In this document: in pieces, positions 32,838 through 41,363 of the stretch
How the letters are laid out: each line of letters begins with the position of its first letter
How positions within the stretch are numbered: position 1 is the first letter of the stretch
From: Nocardioides sp.
Lineage (GTDB): Bacteria > Actinomycetota > Actinomycetes > Propionibacteriales > Nocardioidaceae
Length of the DNA stretch: 62,640 bases
Assembly (NCBI RefSeq): GCF_014360585.1
Contig: NZ_JACIXG010000023.1
Coordinates: 1 to 62,640, forward strand
Direction of reading: 5' to 3'
Notes under the pieces: model-generated
Told to the model about the DNA's origin: nothing
The model's database searches: none
The model's input: the letters and a program-made list of their open reading frames with translations, nothing else
Program-made: the position numbers and the translations under genes

Positions 32838-33461
32838 GTGAGCGACACCGATCAGCAGCAGCCCGCCCAGCCGTCGAACGAGCCGACGAGCGAGCAGCCG
32901 GAGACCCCGGCACGCAGCTACCCGCGTACGTTCGGAGCGCTCATCGGGTCGATGATCTTCCTGCTCGCCCTGGTTGTCCCGATCGTGCTGATCGTGCAGT
33001 GGCGCGGCAACGTCGAGCGTGACCTCAGCGGCGCCAACGCGACCTACAAGGCCGACTGGGCCGACGCCGTGGACAGCGCCCAGGCCGCCGACATCGACGT
33101 CGTCTACCCCCGCGAGCTGCCCACGGGCTGGTACGCCAACACCGAACCGTCCTACCAGGGCGGCGAGGAGCCGTCGTGGACCATGTCGTTCGTCAAGGGC
33201 GAGACCTCCTACGTCGGCCTGGAGCTCTCCGCCCGCTCGGCGCAGGTGCTGGCCCAGAAGAACGTCGACACCCAGGCGACGAAGGGCGACGAGGTCACGA
33301 TCGAGACCGATGTCGCCACCACCTGGACCGAATGGTCCGACTCCGACGGCGACAACGGCTACTCCACCGAGGTCGACGGCCAGACGCTGATGCTGTGGGG
33401 CCCCAAGGACGGCGACGTACGCGACTACCTCGCCCTCCTCACCACCGAGTCCTTGAAGTAG
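32838..33461 (+). CDS. DUF4245 family membrane-anchored protein
   Basis: The 207-residue protein has a Gln/Pro/Glu-rich cytoplasmic start (residues 1-32) and one helix (GALIGSMIFLLALVVPIVLIV, about 33-53). The extracytoplasmic domain begins WRGNVERDLSGANATYKADWADA, with VVYPRELPTGWYANTEPSYQ characteristic of DUF4245. Function unknown; the family commonly neighbours glpX and xse genes in actinobacteria. The GTG at 32838 follows GGAGG; an earlier open frame (RHGGGG) belongs to the leader repeat. Confidence 0.8.
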   Translation: MSDTDQQQPAQPSNEPTSEQPETPARSYPRTFGALIGSMIFLLALVVPIVLIVQWRGNVERDLSGANATYKADWADAVDSAQAADIDVVYPRELPTGWYANTEPSYQGGEEPSWTMSFVKGETSYVGLELSARSAQVLAQKNVDTQATKGDEVTIETDVATTWTEWSDSDGDNGYSTEVDGQTLMLWGPKDGDVRDYLALLTTESLK

Positions 33462-33469
33462 CGACCACC

Positions 33470-33523
33470 GCTGGTCGAGCCGCCGGAGTCGACACGCTCG
33501 CTGGCGCTCGCGGCTCGACCAGC
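33470..33523. repeat. Palindromic repeat R1, intergenic copy
   Basis: Outer arms GCTGGTCGAGCC (33470-33481) and GGCTCGACCAGC (33512-33523) flank GCCGGAG and GACACGCTCGCTGGCGCTCGC. Bases 33489-33523 are identical to the right end of the thiD insert. It lies between the convergent DUF4245 and xseB genes and may terminate both. Confidence 0.7.
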
Positions 33524-33535
33524 GAGGCGAGGTCG

Positions 33536-33739
33536 TCAGTCCTGGATGGCGGCGTCGATCTTCTTCCGGGCGCCGTCGAGCCACTCCTGGCACAGGGTGG
33601 CCAGCTTTTCGCCGCGCTCCCACAGGGCCAAGGACTCCTCGAGGGTGATGCCGCCGGCCTCGAGCTTGCGCACGACGTCGATCAGCTCTTCGCGGGCCTG
33701 CTCGTAGGAGAGGTTCTTGTCGGTGGTGTCGTCAGTCAT
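33536..33739 (-). CDS. xseB: Exodeoxyribonuclease VII small subunit
   Basis: The 67-residue protein has the family motif [40 protein letters not shown] and [10 protein letters not shown]. It binds XseA to form exonuclease VII, which degrades single-stranded DNA. The ATG at 33739 has AAGGA 8 nt upstream; the ATG at 33748 adds three residues. It overlaps the end of xseA by 8 nt. Confidence 0.93.
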   Translation of the reverse strand: MTDDTTDKNLSYEQAREELIDVVRKLEAGGITLEESLALWERGEKLATLCQEWLDGARKKIDAAIQD

Positions 33740-34979
33740 CGGCGCCATCCTTGGTGGGCTCGGTCTTCTCGGTCGAGGTGATGGTTGCGGCCAGGCGTCC
33801 GTCGGCGACGCGGATGCTGACGGTGGCGCCTTCGGCGGCGTCGGCGACGCTGGTGAGCACGTGGCCGTCGGCGTCCTGGGCGACGGCGTAGCCGCGCTTC
33901 AGCGTCTCCAGCGGGGACAGCGCTCTGGCGCGGGCTCGGTGGTGGCCGATGTCGTCGGCGGCCCGGTCGAGAGCGTGCCCGACGGTGCGCCGCGCTCGGT
34001 CTCGCAGCGAGACGACCTCGTCGAACCGGGCGTCGATGAGCGAGCGCGGGTCGGCCAGCACCGGGCGCGAGCGCAGCGCGTCCAGCAGGGTCTGCTCGCG
34101 ATGGATCAGCGCGGCGATCCCGCCGCGGAGCCGGTCGCGCCCGGTGGCGACGATCCGCTGCTCCTCGACCACGTCGGGCACGACGAGCTTGGCGGCATCG
34201 GTCGGCGTCGAGGCGCGTACGTCGGCGGCGAGGTCCAGCAGCGGCGAGTCGGGCTCGTGGCCGATCGCGGAGACGATCGGCGTGCGGGCCGCGTGGACCG
34301 CACGGATCAGGTGCTCGTCGGAGAACGGCAGCAGGTCCTCCACGGAGCCGCCACCGCGGGCGATGACGATGACGTCGACCTCGGGGTCGCGGTCGAGCCG
34401 CTGCAGCTTCTCGACGACGTCGGCTGCGCTGCGGGGCCCCTGCATCGCGGCGTACGCCACCTCGAATCCCACCTGCGGCCAGCGCCGCTTCGCGTTCTCG
34501 AGCACGTCGCGCTCGGCCGCGGAGTTGGCCGCTGTGACCAGCCCGACCTTGCCAGGCAGGAACGGGAGCGGCCGCTTGAGCTCGGCCGCGAAGAGCCCCT
34601 CGGCGGCCAGCAGCTGCCGGCGCTGCTCGAGCCGGGCGAGCAGCTCGCCGAGCCCGACCGGACGGATGTCGCGGGCCTGCAGCGACAGGGTGCCGCGGTT
34701 GGCGTAGTAGGACGGCTTCGCATGGATGATCACCGACGCGCCCTCGACCAGCGGCGGGTTGAGGCTGTCGAGCAGGAACCTGGTGCACGTCACCGGCACC
34801 GAGATGTCGGCCACCGAGTCACGCAGGGTCAGGAACACCGTCTGCATCCCCGGTCGCCGGCTCATCTGGGCCACCTGCCCCTCCACCCAGACCGCACCGA
34901 GCTTGTCGATCCAGCCACCGATCGCGTTCGCGATCTGCCGCACCGGAGCGGGCGACTCGGGGGAGGTGTCCAACGCCAT
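33732..34979 (-). CDS. xseA: Exodeoxyribonuclease VII large subunit
   Basis: The 415-residue catalytic subunit has an N-terminal OB fold ([40 protein letters not shown]). The nuclease core includes [19 protein letters not shown] near residue 194 and [20 protein letters not shown] near 228. A long helical region and a beta-rich tail follow. The ATG at 34979 is used because conservation starts close by. Upstream, the divergent ispH gene is 123 nt away. Confidence 0.95.
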   Translation of the reverse strand: MALDTSPESPAPVRQIANAIGGWIDKLGAVWVEGQVAQMSRRPGMQTVFLTLRDSVADISVPVTCTRFLLDSLNPPLVEGASVIIHAKPSYYANRGTLSLQARDIRPVGLGELLARLEQRRQLLAAEGLFAAELKRPLPFLPGKVGLVTAANSAAERDVLENAKRRWPQVGFEVAYAAMQGPRSAADVVEKLQRLDRDPEVDVIVIARGGGSVEDLLPFSDEHLIRAVHAARTPIVSAIGHEPDSPLLDLAADVRASTPTDAAKLVVPDVVEEQRIVATGRDRLRGGIAALIHREQTLLDALRSRPVLADPRSLIDARFDEVVSLRDRARRTVGHALDRAADDIGHHRARARALSPLETLKRGYAVAQDADGHVLTSVADAAEGATVSIRVADGRLAATITSTEKTEPTKDGADD

Positions 34980-35090
34980 GGCGCCAACCCTAGAGCGGTC
35001 CACCGACATCCGAGCCTTGCCGGGGCTCGCGCGTCGGGAGATGAGAGAAGGCCGACACCCGGCCGACTCGGAGGTTCACGTCCCGGTCTC

Positions 35091-35096
35091 TAGACT
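35091..35096 (+). promoter_or_regulatory. Leaderless -10 box for ispH
   Basis: TAGACT lies 6 nt before the ATG at 35103; the GGAGG in that gap is too close to the ATG to act as a Shine-Dalgarno. Confidence 0.5.
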
Positions 35097-35102
35097 GGAG
35101 GC

Positions 35103-36098
35103 ATGAGCATCGACCTCGGCACCCCACGCCTGATCTCCGACGACGAGAAGGCTGTCCTCCTCGCGGAGCCGCGCGGCTACTGCGCCGGAGTGGACCGGGC
35201 CGTGATCACCGTAGAGCAGGCCCTGGACCTCTACGGAGCGCCGGTCTATGTGCGCAAGGAGATCGTGCACAACAAGCACGTCGTCGACGACCTCCGCAAC
35301 CGCGGCGCGGTCTTCGTCAACGAGCTCGACGAGGTCCCCTCGGGAGCGACCGTCGTCTTCTCCGCCCACGGCGTCTCGCCGGCGGTCCACTCCGACGCCG
35401 CCGTGCGTGAGCTGAAGACGATCGACGCGACCTGCCCCCTGGTGACCAAGGTCCACCTCGAGGCCAAGCGGTTCGCGCGCGAGGGTTACAGCATCCTGCT
35501 GATCGGCCACGCCGGTCACGAGGAGGTCGAGGGCACCATGGGCGAGGCGCCGGAGGCGACCACGCTCGTCGAGGGCCCCGGCGACGTGCAGAACATCGAG
35601 GTTCCCGACCCGTCCAAGGTCGTCTGGCTCTCCCAGACGACCCTCTCGGTCGACGAGACCATGGAGACCGTTGCCGAGCTCCGGGTGAAGTTCCCCGAGC
35701 TGCTCGACCCGCCCAGCGACGACATCTGCTACGCCACCCAGAACCGTCAGCAGGCGGTCAAGGAGATCGGCGCGGCCAGCGACCTGGTCATCGTCGTCGG
35801 CTCCGGCAACTCCTCCAACTCGGTCCGCCTGGTCGAGGTCGCCCTCGAGGCCGGCGCCAAGGCCTCCTACCGCGTCGACGACGCCAGTGAGATCGACGAG
35901 AGCTGGCTGGATGGCGTTCGCAACGTCTCGGTCACGTCCGGAGCCAGCGTCCCGGAGAACCTGGTCGAGGGCGTCATCGAGTTCCTCAAGGCCCGGGGCT
36001 TCCCGGACGCCACGGCCCACAAGAGCGCCGAGGAGTCGCTGATCTTCGCGCTGCCCACCGAGCTCCGCAAGGACCTCAAGGCTGCCGCAGCCCGCTAG
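35103..36098 (+). CDS. ispH: 4-Hydroxy-3-methylbut-2-enyl diphosphate reductase
   Basis: The 331-residue iron-sulfur enzyme makes IPP and DMAPP in the last step of the MEP pathway. The three cluster cysteines lie at residue 27 ([11 protein letters not shown]), near 110 ([12 protein letters not shown]) and near 209 ([14 protein letters not shown]). HGVSPAV near 90 and [10 protein letters not shown] near 137 hold substrate-binding histidines. Length is normal. Confidence 0.96.
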   Translation: MSIDLGTPRLISDDEKAVLLAEPRGYCAGVDRAVITVEQALDLYGAPVYVRKEIVHNKHVVDDLRNRGAVFVNELDEVPSGATVVFSAHGVSPAVHSDAAVRELKTIDATCPLVTKVHLEAKRFAREGYSILLIGHAGHEEVEGTMGEAPEATTLVEGPGDVQNIEVPDPSKVVWLSQTTLSVDETMETVAELRVKFPELLDPPSDDICYATQNRQQAVKEIGAASDLVIVVGSGNSSNSVRLVEVALEAGAKASYRVDDASEIDESWLDGVRNVSVTSGASVPENLVEGVIEFLKARGFPDATAHKSAEESLIFALPTELRKDLKAAAAR

Positions 36099-36143
36099 GG
36101 CATCTACCGGGTCGCCTCTTGATCCACCCCCTCCCAAGAGGGT

Positions 36144-36149
36144 TAGGGT
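36144..36149 (+). promoter_or_regulatory. Leaderless -10 box for the YrdC-type gene
   Basis: TAGGGT lies 6 nt before the GTG at 36156. Confidence 0.4.
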
Positions 36150-36155
36150 CGAGGG

Positions 36156-36785
36156 GTGGCCCGATTCCTCGACGTACACCCTGACAACCCGCAGTCCCGT
36201 CTGATCAGCCAGGTCGTCGACGCCCTGCGTGACGACCAGCTGATCGCGTACCCCACCGACTCCGGCTACGCGCTCGGCTCCCGGGTCGGCAACAAGGACG
36301 GTCGCGACCGGATCCTGCGGATCCGTGGTCTCGACGACCGCCACCACTTCACGCTGATCTGCAAGGACTTCGCCCAGCTCGGCACGATGGTCCACGTCGA
36401 CAACAGCGCCTTCCGGGCGATCAAGCACGCGACGCCGGGGCCCTACACCTTCATCCTCCCGGCGACCCCGGAGGTGCCGCGTCGGCTGATGCACCCGAAG
36501 AAGAAGACCGTCGGCGTACGCATCCCTGAGCACGCCGTGGTGCAGGCGCTCCTCGAGGAGCTCGGCGAGCCGCTGCTGTCCTCGACGCTGATCCTGCCGG
36601 GGGAGACCGAGCCGGAGGTCTTCGGCTGGAACGTCAAGGAGGCGCTCGACCACCAGGTCGACATCGTGATCGAGGCCGGTGAGACCCCGGCCGAGCCCAC
36701 GACGGTCATCGACTGGTCCGACGGTCAGCCCGAGATCATCCGTGAGGGTGCCGGCGACGTCTCCGGCTTCCTGGCCATGGACTGA
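36156..36785 (+). CDS. YciO/YrdC/Sua5-type protein
   Basis: The 209-residue protein has the YrdC fold: LIAYPTDSGYALGSRVGNKDGRDRI near residues 30-54, FTLICKDFAQLG near 68, ATPGPYTFILPAT near 91, and KTVGVRIPEHAVVQALLEEL near 116. Sua5/TsaC members make threonylcarbamoyl-AMP for tRNA modification. This form is closest to YciO, whose role is less certain, so tRNA threonylcarbamoylation is possible but not assured. GTG start. Confidence 0.82.
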   Translation: MARFLDVHPDNPQSRLISQVVDALRDDQLIAYPTDSGYALGSRVGNKDGRDRILRIRGLDDRHHFTLICKDFAQLGTMVHVDNSAFRAIKHATPGPYTFILPATPEVPRRLMHPKKKTVGVRIPEHAVVQALLEELGEPLLSSTLILPGETEPEVFGWNVKEALDHQVDIVIEAGETPAEPTTVIDWSDGQPEIIREGAGDVSGFLAMD

Positions 36786-36803
36786 CGCTCCGAACGGTTC
36801 GAG

Positions 36804-37247
36804 TCAGGAGGCCAGCGCGCGCTCGCGCTCGACCTCTTCACGGGTCTCGCTGCGCTGTCGCAGGACCCGGCGGCGCATCACCAGGCAGCCCAGGCACAGT
36901 CCGTAGCCGATGAAGAGGCTGATCGCGTGGTGTCCGAGGCCGCTGACCACGGCTTGGACGAACCCGTCTGCGGGATCGGCGATCGACCCGGGCTGGGTCG
37001 CGGCCAGCAGGATGAAGATGCCGAGCATGATCAGCGGCGGAAGCACGGCGACCACGAAGAAGTCACTGGGTCTGACGATGAGCGCGAGCGTCAGCGCGAT
37101 CGCCACGAAGGTGAAGTCGAAGAAGAGGCCGATCTGGTCGTCGATGAGCAGATCGACGAAGGTCACCGTCAGCGACGTGGCGGATCCGAGCGCGACAACA
37201 TGGCGGCCGGACTCGCGTCCTTCCTCCCAGATGGTGCGCTCACTCAT
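36804..37247 (-). CDS. DUF6542 family membrane protein
   Basis: The 147-residue protein has four hydrophobic segments (about residues 18-36, 42-60, 65-83 and 102-123) between a short polar start and an Arg/Glu-rich tail (MRRRVLRQRSETREEVERER). This fits DUF6542, unknown function, often near ispH and ychF in actinobacteria. The ATG at 37247 is chosen; the upstream frame starting RHGGDG is part of the R5 leader repeat also seen before 32838. Confidence 0.7.
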   Translation of the reverse strand: MSERTIWEEGRESGRHVVALGSATSLTVTFVDLLIDDQIGLFFDFTFVAIALTLALIVRPSDFFVVAVLPPLIMLGIFILLAATQPGSIADPADGFVQAVVSGLGHHAISLFIGYGLCLGCLVMRRRVLRQRSETREEVERERALAS

Positions 37248-37330
37248 GCCGTCGCCCCCGTGGCGCAAGCGCCAGGATACGGACGCGACGGCATGAGGCC
37301 TATCGTCGCTCGCTGGCGCTCACTCATGGG
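37248..37330 (-). promoter_or_regulatory. Promoter/leader repeat R5, copy 2 (before DUF6542 gene)
   Basis: Read on the minus strand it repeats the blocks of copy 1: GAGCGCCAGCGAG, CGCGTCCGTAT, the palindrome TGGCGCTTGCGCCA (37261-37274), CCACGGGGG and CGGCATGAG at the start codon. The -10 position reads TATCCT. Confidence 0.6.
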
Positions 37331-37331
37331 G

Positions 37332-38423
37332 TCACGATCTCTCGTATGCAGCCTGTGTATCAGAACCCACGGTAGGGCCCGGCACACCGTCATTCTCGGC
37401 GGCGCGCCGATCATCCTCCCTTACGCTGCTCAGCCGCTCCACAGCCCGGATCTCGACGGCCCGAGGCGTCTCGAGATCGTCGTCGGTTACCGATAGTTCA
37501 TTGAAACGACGGGCGGCCACCAGGACCCGGTTGTCGAACGACCCGATCGCCTGGTTGTAGCGAGTCACCGCGGTGTTGAGCGAACGCCCGATGCCGTCCA
37601 GATGAGTGGACATCGTGGCGAGGCGCTGGTGCAGGTCGCGGCCGAGGCGGTGGATCTCACGGGCCTGCTCGGCAAGGGCTTCGTGGGACCATCCGTGCGC
37701 GACCGTGCGCAGCAGGGCGATCAGCGTCGTCGGTGAGGCGAGCACGACGCGACGCTCCGCGGCGTACTCGATCAGGCTGGGCTCGGTCTCCAGCGCGGCC
37801 GAGAGAAACGACTCCGCGGGCACGAACAGCACGACGAACTCGGGCGACTCCTCCAGGAAGCGCCAGTAGGCCTTCGAGGCCAGCTGGTCCACATGCGTAC
37901 GCAGCTGGGCGGTGTGTCTACGCAGGTGAGCCCGGTAGTCGTCCTCGTTGTCCGCGGCCGCGGCATCGAGGTAGGCGTCCAGCGGGACCTTGGAGTCGAC
38001 GACCAGCTCCTTGTTGCCGGACAGGTGAACCACGAGGTCGGGGCGCAGCCGCCCGTCCTCCAAATGCACCTGCTCGGAGAAGTCGCACTTGTCCACCAGG
38101 CCGGCGAGCTCCACCGCGCGCCGCAGGTGCATCTCACCCCAACGGCCTCTGACCTGGGGTTTGCGCAGTGCGGTCGACAGCGTCCGGGTCTCGGTCTGCA
38201 GCCGGCCGACCTCGGTCTCGAACTGTCCCTGCCAGCGCGCCCGCTCCCGGTCGAGATGCTGCATCTGGTCGCTGAGCCGGTCGAGGCCCTGCATCACCTC
38301 TGCCTGGTCCACCATCCCCGCCGCGACCGTGCCCACGCTCCGCGCACGCACCCACAGCACCCCGAGGAGGGCACCCAGGACAAGACCGATCACCAGGCCG
38401 AGCACAAGGATCCAGATCTCCAT
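37332..38423 (-). CDS. rmuC: DNA recombination protein RmuC
   Basis: The 363-residue protein has an N-terminal helix (MEIWILVLGLVIGLVLGALL), a coiled-coil (VMQGLDRLSDQMQHLDRERA and on), then the PD-(D/E)XK-like core: RGRWGEMHLRRAVELAGL near residue 94, RPDLVVHLSGNKELVVDSKV near 127, and VVLASPTTLIALLRTVAHGW near 224. RmuC limits recombination at short inverted repeats, worth noting given the many palindromes here. The ATG at 38423 starts the helix. Confidence 0.93.
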   Translation of the reverse strand: MEIWILVLGLVIGLVLGALLGVLWVRARSVGTVAAGMVDQAEVMQGLDRLSDQMQHLDRERARWQGQFETEVGRLQTETRTLSTALRKPQVRGRWGEMHLRRAVELAGLVDKCDFSEQVHLEDGRLRPDLVVHLSGNKELVVDSKVPLDAYLDAAAADNEDDYRAHLRRHTAQLRTHVDQLASKAYWRFLEESPEFVVLFVPAESFLSAALETEPSLIEYAAERRVVLASPTTLIALLRTVAHGWSHEALAEQAREIHRLGRDLHQRLATMSTHLDGIGRSLNTAVTRYNQAIGSFDNRVLVAARRFNELSVTDDDLETPRAVEIRAVERLSSVREDDRRAAENDGVPGPTVGSDTQAAYERS

Positions 38424-38459
38424 GCCACTGATCCTCGCAGGGACCACCGACAGTTTGGG

Positions 38460-38491
38460 TCAGGCACAGTTGTTCGATCAGGCACAGTTGT
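38460..38491. promoter_or_regulatory. Direct repeats upstream of TfoX-like gene
   Basis: TCAGGCACAGTTGT occurs at 38460-38473 and 38478-38491, 18 nt apart. The second continues into the perfect dyad GCACA-GT-TGTGC. They lie 25-56 nt before the ATG at 38516 and could be an operator for it or for the divergent rmuC. Confidence 0.45.
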
Positions 38492-38515
38492 GCCGACTCG
38501 TGATTCCATAGAGAC

Positions 38516-38851
38516 ATGGCCTACGACACTGAACTGGCCGAACGAGTGCGCGACCTGATGCCTGCCGGTGCCACCGAGATGAAGATGTTCGGTGGGCTGG
38601 CGTTCATGGTGAACGGCAACATGGCGTGCGCAGTCGGCCCCGACGACCTGCTCGTACGCACCGGCAAGTCTGCCTACGAGGCCGCCATCGCGGCAGGCGC
38701 GGAACCGACGATCATGGGCGCCCGGACGATGTCCGGCTACGTCAACGTCGCCGCCGACCTGGTCCGCGGCGACGCGCTCGCAGACTGGGTCAGCCGCGGC
38801 GTCGCGACGGCCGAGTCGTTGCCGCCAAAGCCCCCGAAGCCGCCGAAGTAG
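38516..38851 (+). CDS. TfoX/Sxy N-terminal domain protein
   Basis: The 111-residue protein has the TfoX N-terminal fold: YDTELAERVRDLMP, EMKMFGGLAFMVNGNMACAV near residues 20-39, then DLLVRTGKSAYEAAI. The tail is a Pro-Lys run (PPKPPKPPK). In gamma-proteobacteria TfoX controls competence, but such short single-domain forms are widespread in actinobacteria with unknown function. It converges on the exonuclease III gene with 15 nt between. Confidence 0.82.
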   Translation: MAYDTELAERVRDLMPAGATEMKMFGGLAFMVNGNMACAVGPDDLLVRTGKSAYEAAIAAGAEPTIMGARTMSGYVNVAADLVRGDALADWVSRGVATAESLPPKPPKPPK

Positions 38852-38866
38852 TCGAAGTAGCCGGCT

Positions 38867-39646
38867 TCAGTCGATGTCGACGATCACCGGAGCGTGGTCG
38901 GAGGGGGAGCCGGTGCCGATGGCGTGGTTGCGCTCGTCGAGGTCGACGAAGGCGCCGGTGACCCGCGAGGCGAACGTCGGTGAGCCGAGGACGAAGTCGA
39001 TGCGCAGACCGCGGTTGCGCTCGAAGCGCTGCCGGTAGTAGTCGAAGTAGGTGTAGGCCTCCGGGCCGGGCACGAAGGGGCGTACGACGTCCTTGAAGTC
39101 CTTCTCGATGGCGAAGAAGGCGTCGCGCTCGGCGGGGGTGAGGTGGGTCTTGCCGACGAACTGCTTGGGGTCGAAGCAGTCCTCGTCGTAGGGGCAGACG
39201 TTCCAGTCGCCGACCATGGCCGACGGCCCGTCGTGCCAGGCGGTCGCCGCCTTCTGCAGCGCGGTGAGCCACTCCAGCTTGTAGGCGTAGTGCGGGTCGT
39301 CGGGCTTGCGGCCGTTGGGGACGTAGACCGAGGTCACGCGTACGCCGCCGCACGTCGCCGTGAGGGCGCGGGCCTCGGCCACGTCCTTGAACGAGGGCAT
39401 GCCCTCGAATCCGACCTGGACGTCGTCCAGCCCGACCCGGGAGAGCAGCGCGACGCCGTTCCACTGGTCATAGCCGACCGAGGCCACCTCGTAGCCGCGC
39501 GCCTCCAACCCCATCGTCGGGATCTGGTCGGGTTTGGCCTTGGTCTCCTGCAGCGCGAGCACGTCGATCGAGTGTCGTTCGACGAAGGCCTCGACGCGGT
39601 CGATGCGGGAGCGGATGGAGTTGATGTTCCAGGTGGCGATACGCAC
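38867..39646 (-). CDS. xth: Exodeoxyribonuclease III
   Basis: The 259-residue AP endonuclease/3' exonuclease has IATWNINSIRSRI at residues 3-15, DVLALQETKAKPDQ near 29 (metal Glu), GDWNVCPYDED near 150 and the catalytic SDHAPVIVDID at the C-terminus. RFERNRGLRIDFVLGS is the DNA-binding block. It acts in base excision repair. GTG start with a TAGTCT -10 box 7 nt upstream. Confidence 0.93.
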   Translation of the reverse strand: MRIATWNINSIRSRIDRVEAFVERHSIDVLALQETKAKPDQIPTMGLEARGYEVASVGYDQWNGVALLSRVGLDDVQVGFEGMPSFKDVAEARALTATCGGVRVTSVYVPNGRKPDDPHYAYKLEWLTALQKAATAWHDGPSAMVGDWNVCPYDEDCFDPKQFVGKTHLTPAERDAFFAIEKDFKDVVRPFVPGPEAYTYFDYYRQRFERNRGLRIDFVLGSPTFASRVTGAFVDLDERNHAIGTGSPSDHAPVIVDID

Positions 39647-39653
39647 GCCCGTC

Positions 39654-39659
39654 AGACTA
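39654..39659 (-). promoter_or_regulatory. Leaderless -10 box for xth
   Basis: TAGTCT on the minus strand lies 7 nt before the GTG at 39646. Confidence 0.45.
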
Positions 39660-39691
39660 TCGGGGAGGCCCGGTGGACTACCGTTTGAGGC

Positions 39692-40483
39692 GTGGGCAGC
39701 GCGACGATCGAGATGCACGGGGTTCGTCGTCTCTACGAGCAGGCTGATCTCGTCGATCTGATCGCCCTGGACGACGTCGACCTGACCATCGAGCCGGGCA
39801 CGTTCGTGAGCATCATCGGTCCCTCGGGGTGTGGGAAGTCGACGCTGTTGCGGCTGATCAGCGGGCAGGAGTCGGCCGACGCGGGGAGGATCACCGTCTG
39901 CGGTCTGACCCCGAAGGAGGCCGCCGAGGCGAAGGCCTTCGGGTTCGTGCCGCAGTCTCCTGCGCTGCTGCCCTGGCTGAGCGTGCTCGGCAACGTGACG
40001 CTGCCCCACAAGGTCAACCGCCGAAGCGACCGCGGCCGCCCGGACCTGGAGGCGATGCTGCGCGAGGTCGGGCTGGGGGAGTCGCTCCACAAGCTCCCCG
40101 CCGAGCTGTCGGGCGGCATGAAGCAGCGGACCGCGATCGTACGCGCCTTCGGGCTGCGTCCTGACGTACTCCTTCTCGATGAGCCGTTCGGCGCTCTCGA
40201 CGAGTTCACCCGGGAGGCTCTCCAGGAGCAGCTGCTGGAGCTGTGGGAGCAGACCCGCGCGACCGTCGTCTTCGTCACCCACTCGATCTCCGAGGCCGTC
40301 AGGCTGTCGGACAGAGTGGTGGTGATGGCGCCGCGGCCCGGCCGGATCACCGACATCATCGACATCGACCTGCCCCGCCCGCGCCACCAGGAGATCATCA
40401 CTTCTCCGCAGTTCCACGCCTACGAGCTGGCCCTCCGCGACAGCCTGCGGGACGCCTTCAGCCACGGCGAGGTGGTCTCGTGA
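39692..40483 (+). CDS. ABC importer ATPase (SsuB/TauB/ThiZ-like)
   Basis: The 263-residue ATPase has Walker A GPSGCGKST near residues 44-52, the Q-loop FVPQSPALLPWLSV, signature LSGGMKQRTAIVRAFG, Walker B LLLDEPFGALDEFTRE and H-loop VFVTHSISEAV. This group energises uptake of nitrate, sulfonates or pyrimidine precursors. GTG start. It overlaps the permease gene by four bases (GTGA) and leads a three-gene operon with a binding lipoprotein. Confidence 0.88.
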   Translation: MGSATIEMHGVRRLYEQADLVDLIALDDVDLTIEPGTFVSIIGPSGCGKSTLLRLISGQESADAGRITVCGLTPKEAAEAKAFGFVPQSPALLPWLSVLGNVTLPHKVNRRSDRGRPDLEAMLREVGLGESLHKLPAELSGGMKQRTAIVRAFGLRPDVLLLDEPFGALDEFTREALQEQLLELWEQTRATVVFVTHSISEAVRLSDRVVVMAPRPGRITDIIDIDLPRPRHQEIITSPQFHAYELALRDSLRDAFSHGEVVS

Positions 40484-41343
40484 GCCTCCAGCCGGGTGCC
40501 CAGACGGGTACGCAGCCGATCCCACCGAGACGGCCGCATCTCCTCGTCCCCACCCCCGAGCAGCTCGCCGCTCGCCGCCTGCGTCGCCGGACTCGGCTGC
40601 TCCGCCCGGCGTACTGGCTCCCGTTCGTCCTCCTCGTCGTGGTGCTCGCGATCGCGTGGGGCATCGGGGCGCGGCAGATGCCCTACCTGTTCGCGCCGCT
40701 CGGCGAGATCGCGGGCGTGCTGAGCGAGGATCTGGCCTACTTCCTGGAGAACACCCTGATCACGCTCGGCGAGGCGATGGTGGGCCTCGGGATCGGGTTC
40801 GTCGCCGCCTTCGCGCTCGCCGTGGTGGTGAGCGAGGTCGCGGTGGTGCGTCGCGCGGTGATGCCGCTGGCGGTGGTGCTCTCGGTGACACCGCTGGTGG
40901 CGATCGCGCCGCTGCTGGTGGTCGCACTCGGCTTCGGGATGGCGCCGAAGGTCGTCCTGACCGCTCTGGTCTGCTTCTTCCCGATCCTGATCAACGTGGC
41001 GACCGGGCTGCGCACGGTGCCGGGTCCGGTGCTGGAGGTCTACCGCACCGTGGCCGCGAGCCGGCTGGAGGTGCTGCGGTACCTGCGGGTCCCGGCGTCG
41101 CTGCCCTACGTCTTCGCCTCTCTGCGGATCGTCTTCCCGCTCTCGATGATCGGCGCCGTGGTGGCCGAGCTCGCCGCCGCGGGCTCGGCGGAAGGGCTCG
41201 GCAGCGTGATACAGGTGGCCAGCTCACAGAACAGACTGGCTACCGTGTGGGCAGCGATCTTCGTCCTCGCGGCGCTCGGGTCGCTGCTGTTCTGGTTCGT
41301 GACGCTCGCCGAGCGGCGAGTGCTCCGCTGGCACCAGCCCTGA
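40480..41343 (+). CDS. ABC importer permease (SsuC/TauC-like)
   Basis: The 287-residue membrane protein has a Pro/Arg-rich cytoplasmic start of about 45 residues, six helices and the BPD permease EAA loop TVAASRLEVLRYLRVPASLP near residue 190. MPLAVVLSVTPLVAIAPLLV lies mid-protein. It pairs with the ATPase before it and the lipoprotein after it (20 nt gap). Confidence 0.87.
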   Translation: MSLQPGAQTGTQPIPPRRPHLLVPTPEQLAARRLRRRTRLLRPAYWLPFVLLVVVLAIAWGIGARQMPYLFAPLGEIAGVLSEDLAYFLENTLITLGEAMVGLGIGFVAAFALAVVVSEVAVVRRAVMPLAVVLSVTPLVAIAPLLVVALGFGMAPKVVLTALVCFFPILINVATGLRTVPGPVLEVYRTVAASRLEVLRYLRVPASLPYVFASLRIVFPLSMIGAVVAELAAAGSAEGLGSVIQVASSQNRLATVWAAIFVLAALGSLLFWFVTLAERRVLRWHQP

Positions 41344-41363
41344 TCCTCCTAAGGAGCCCCTTG

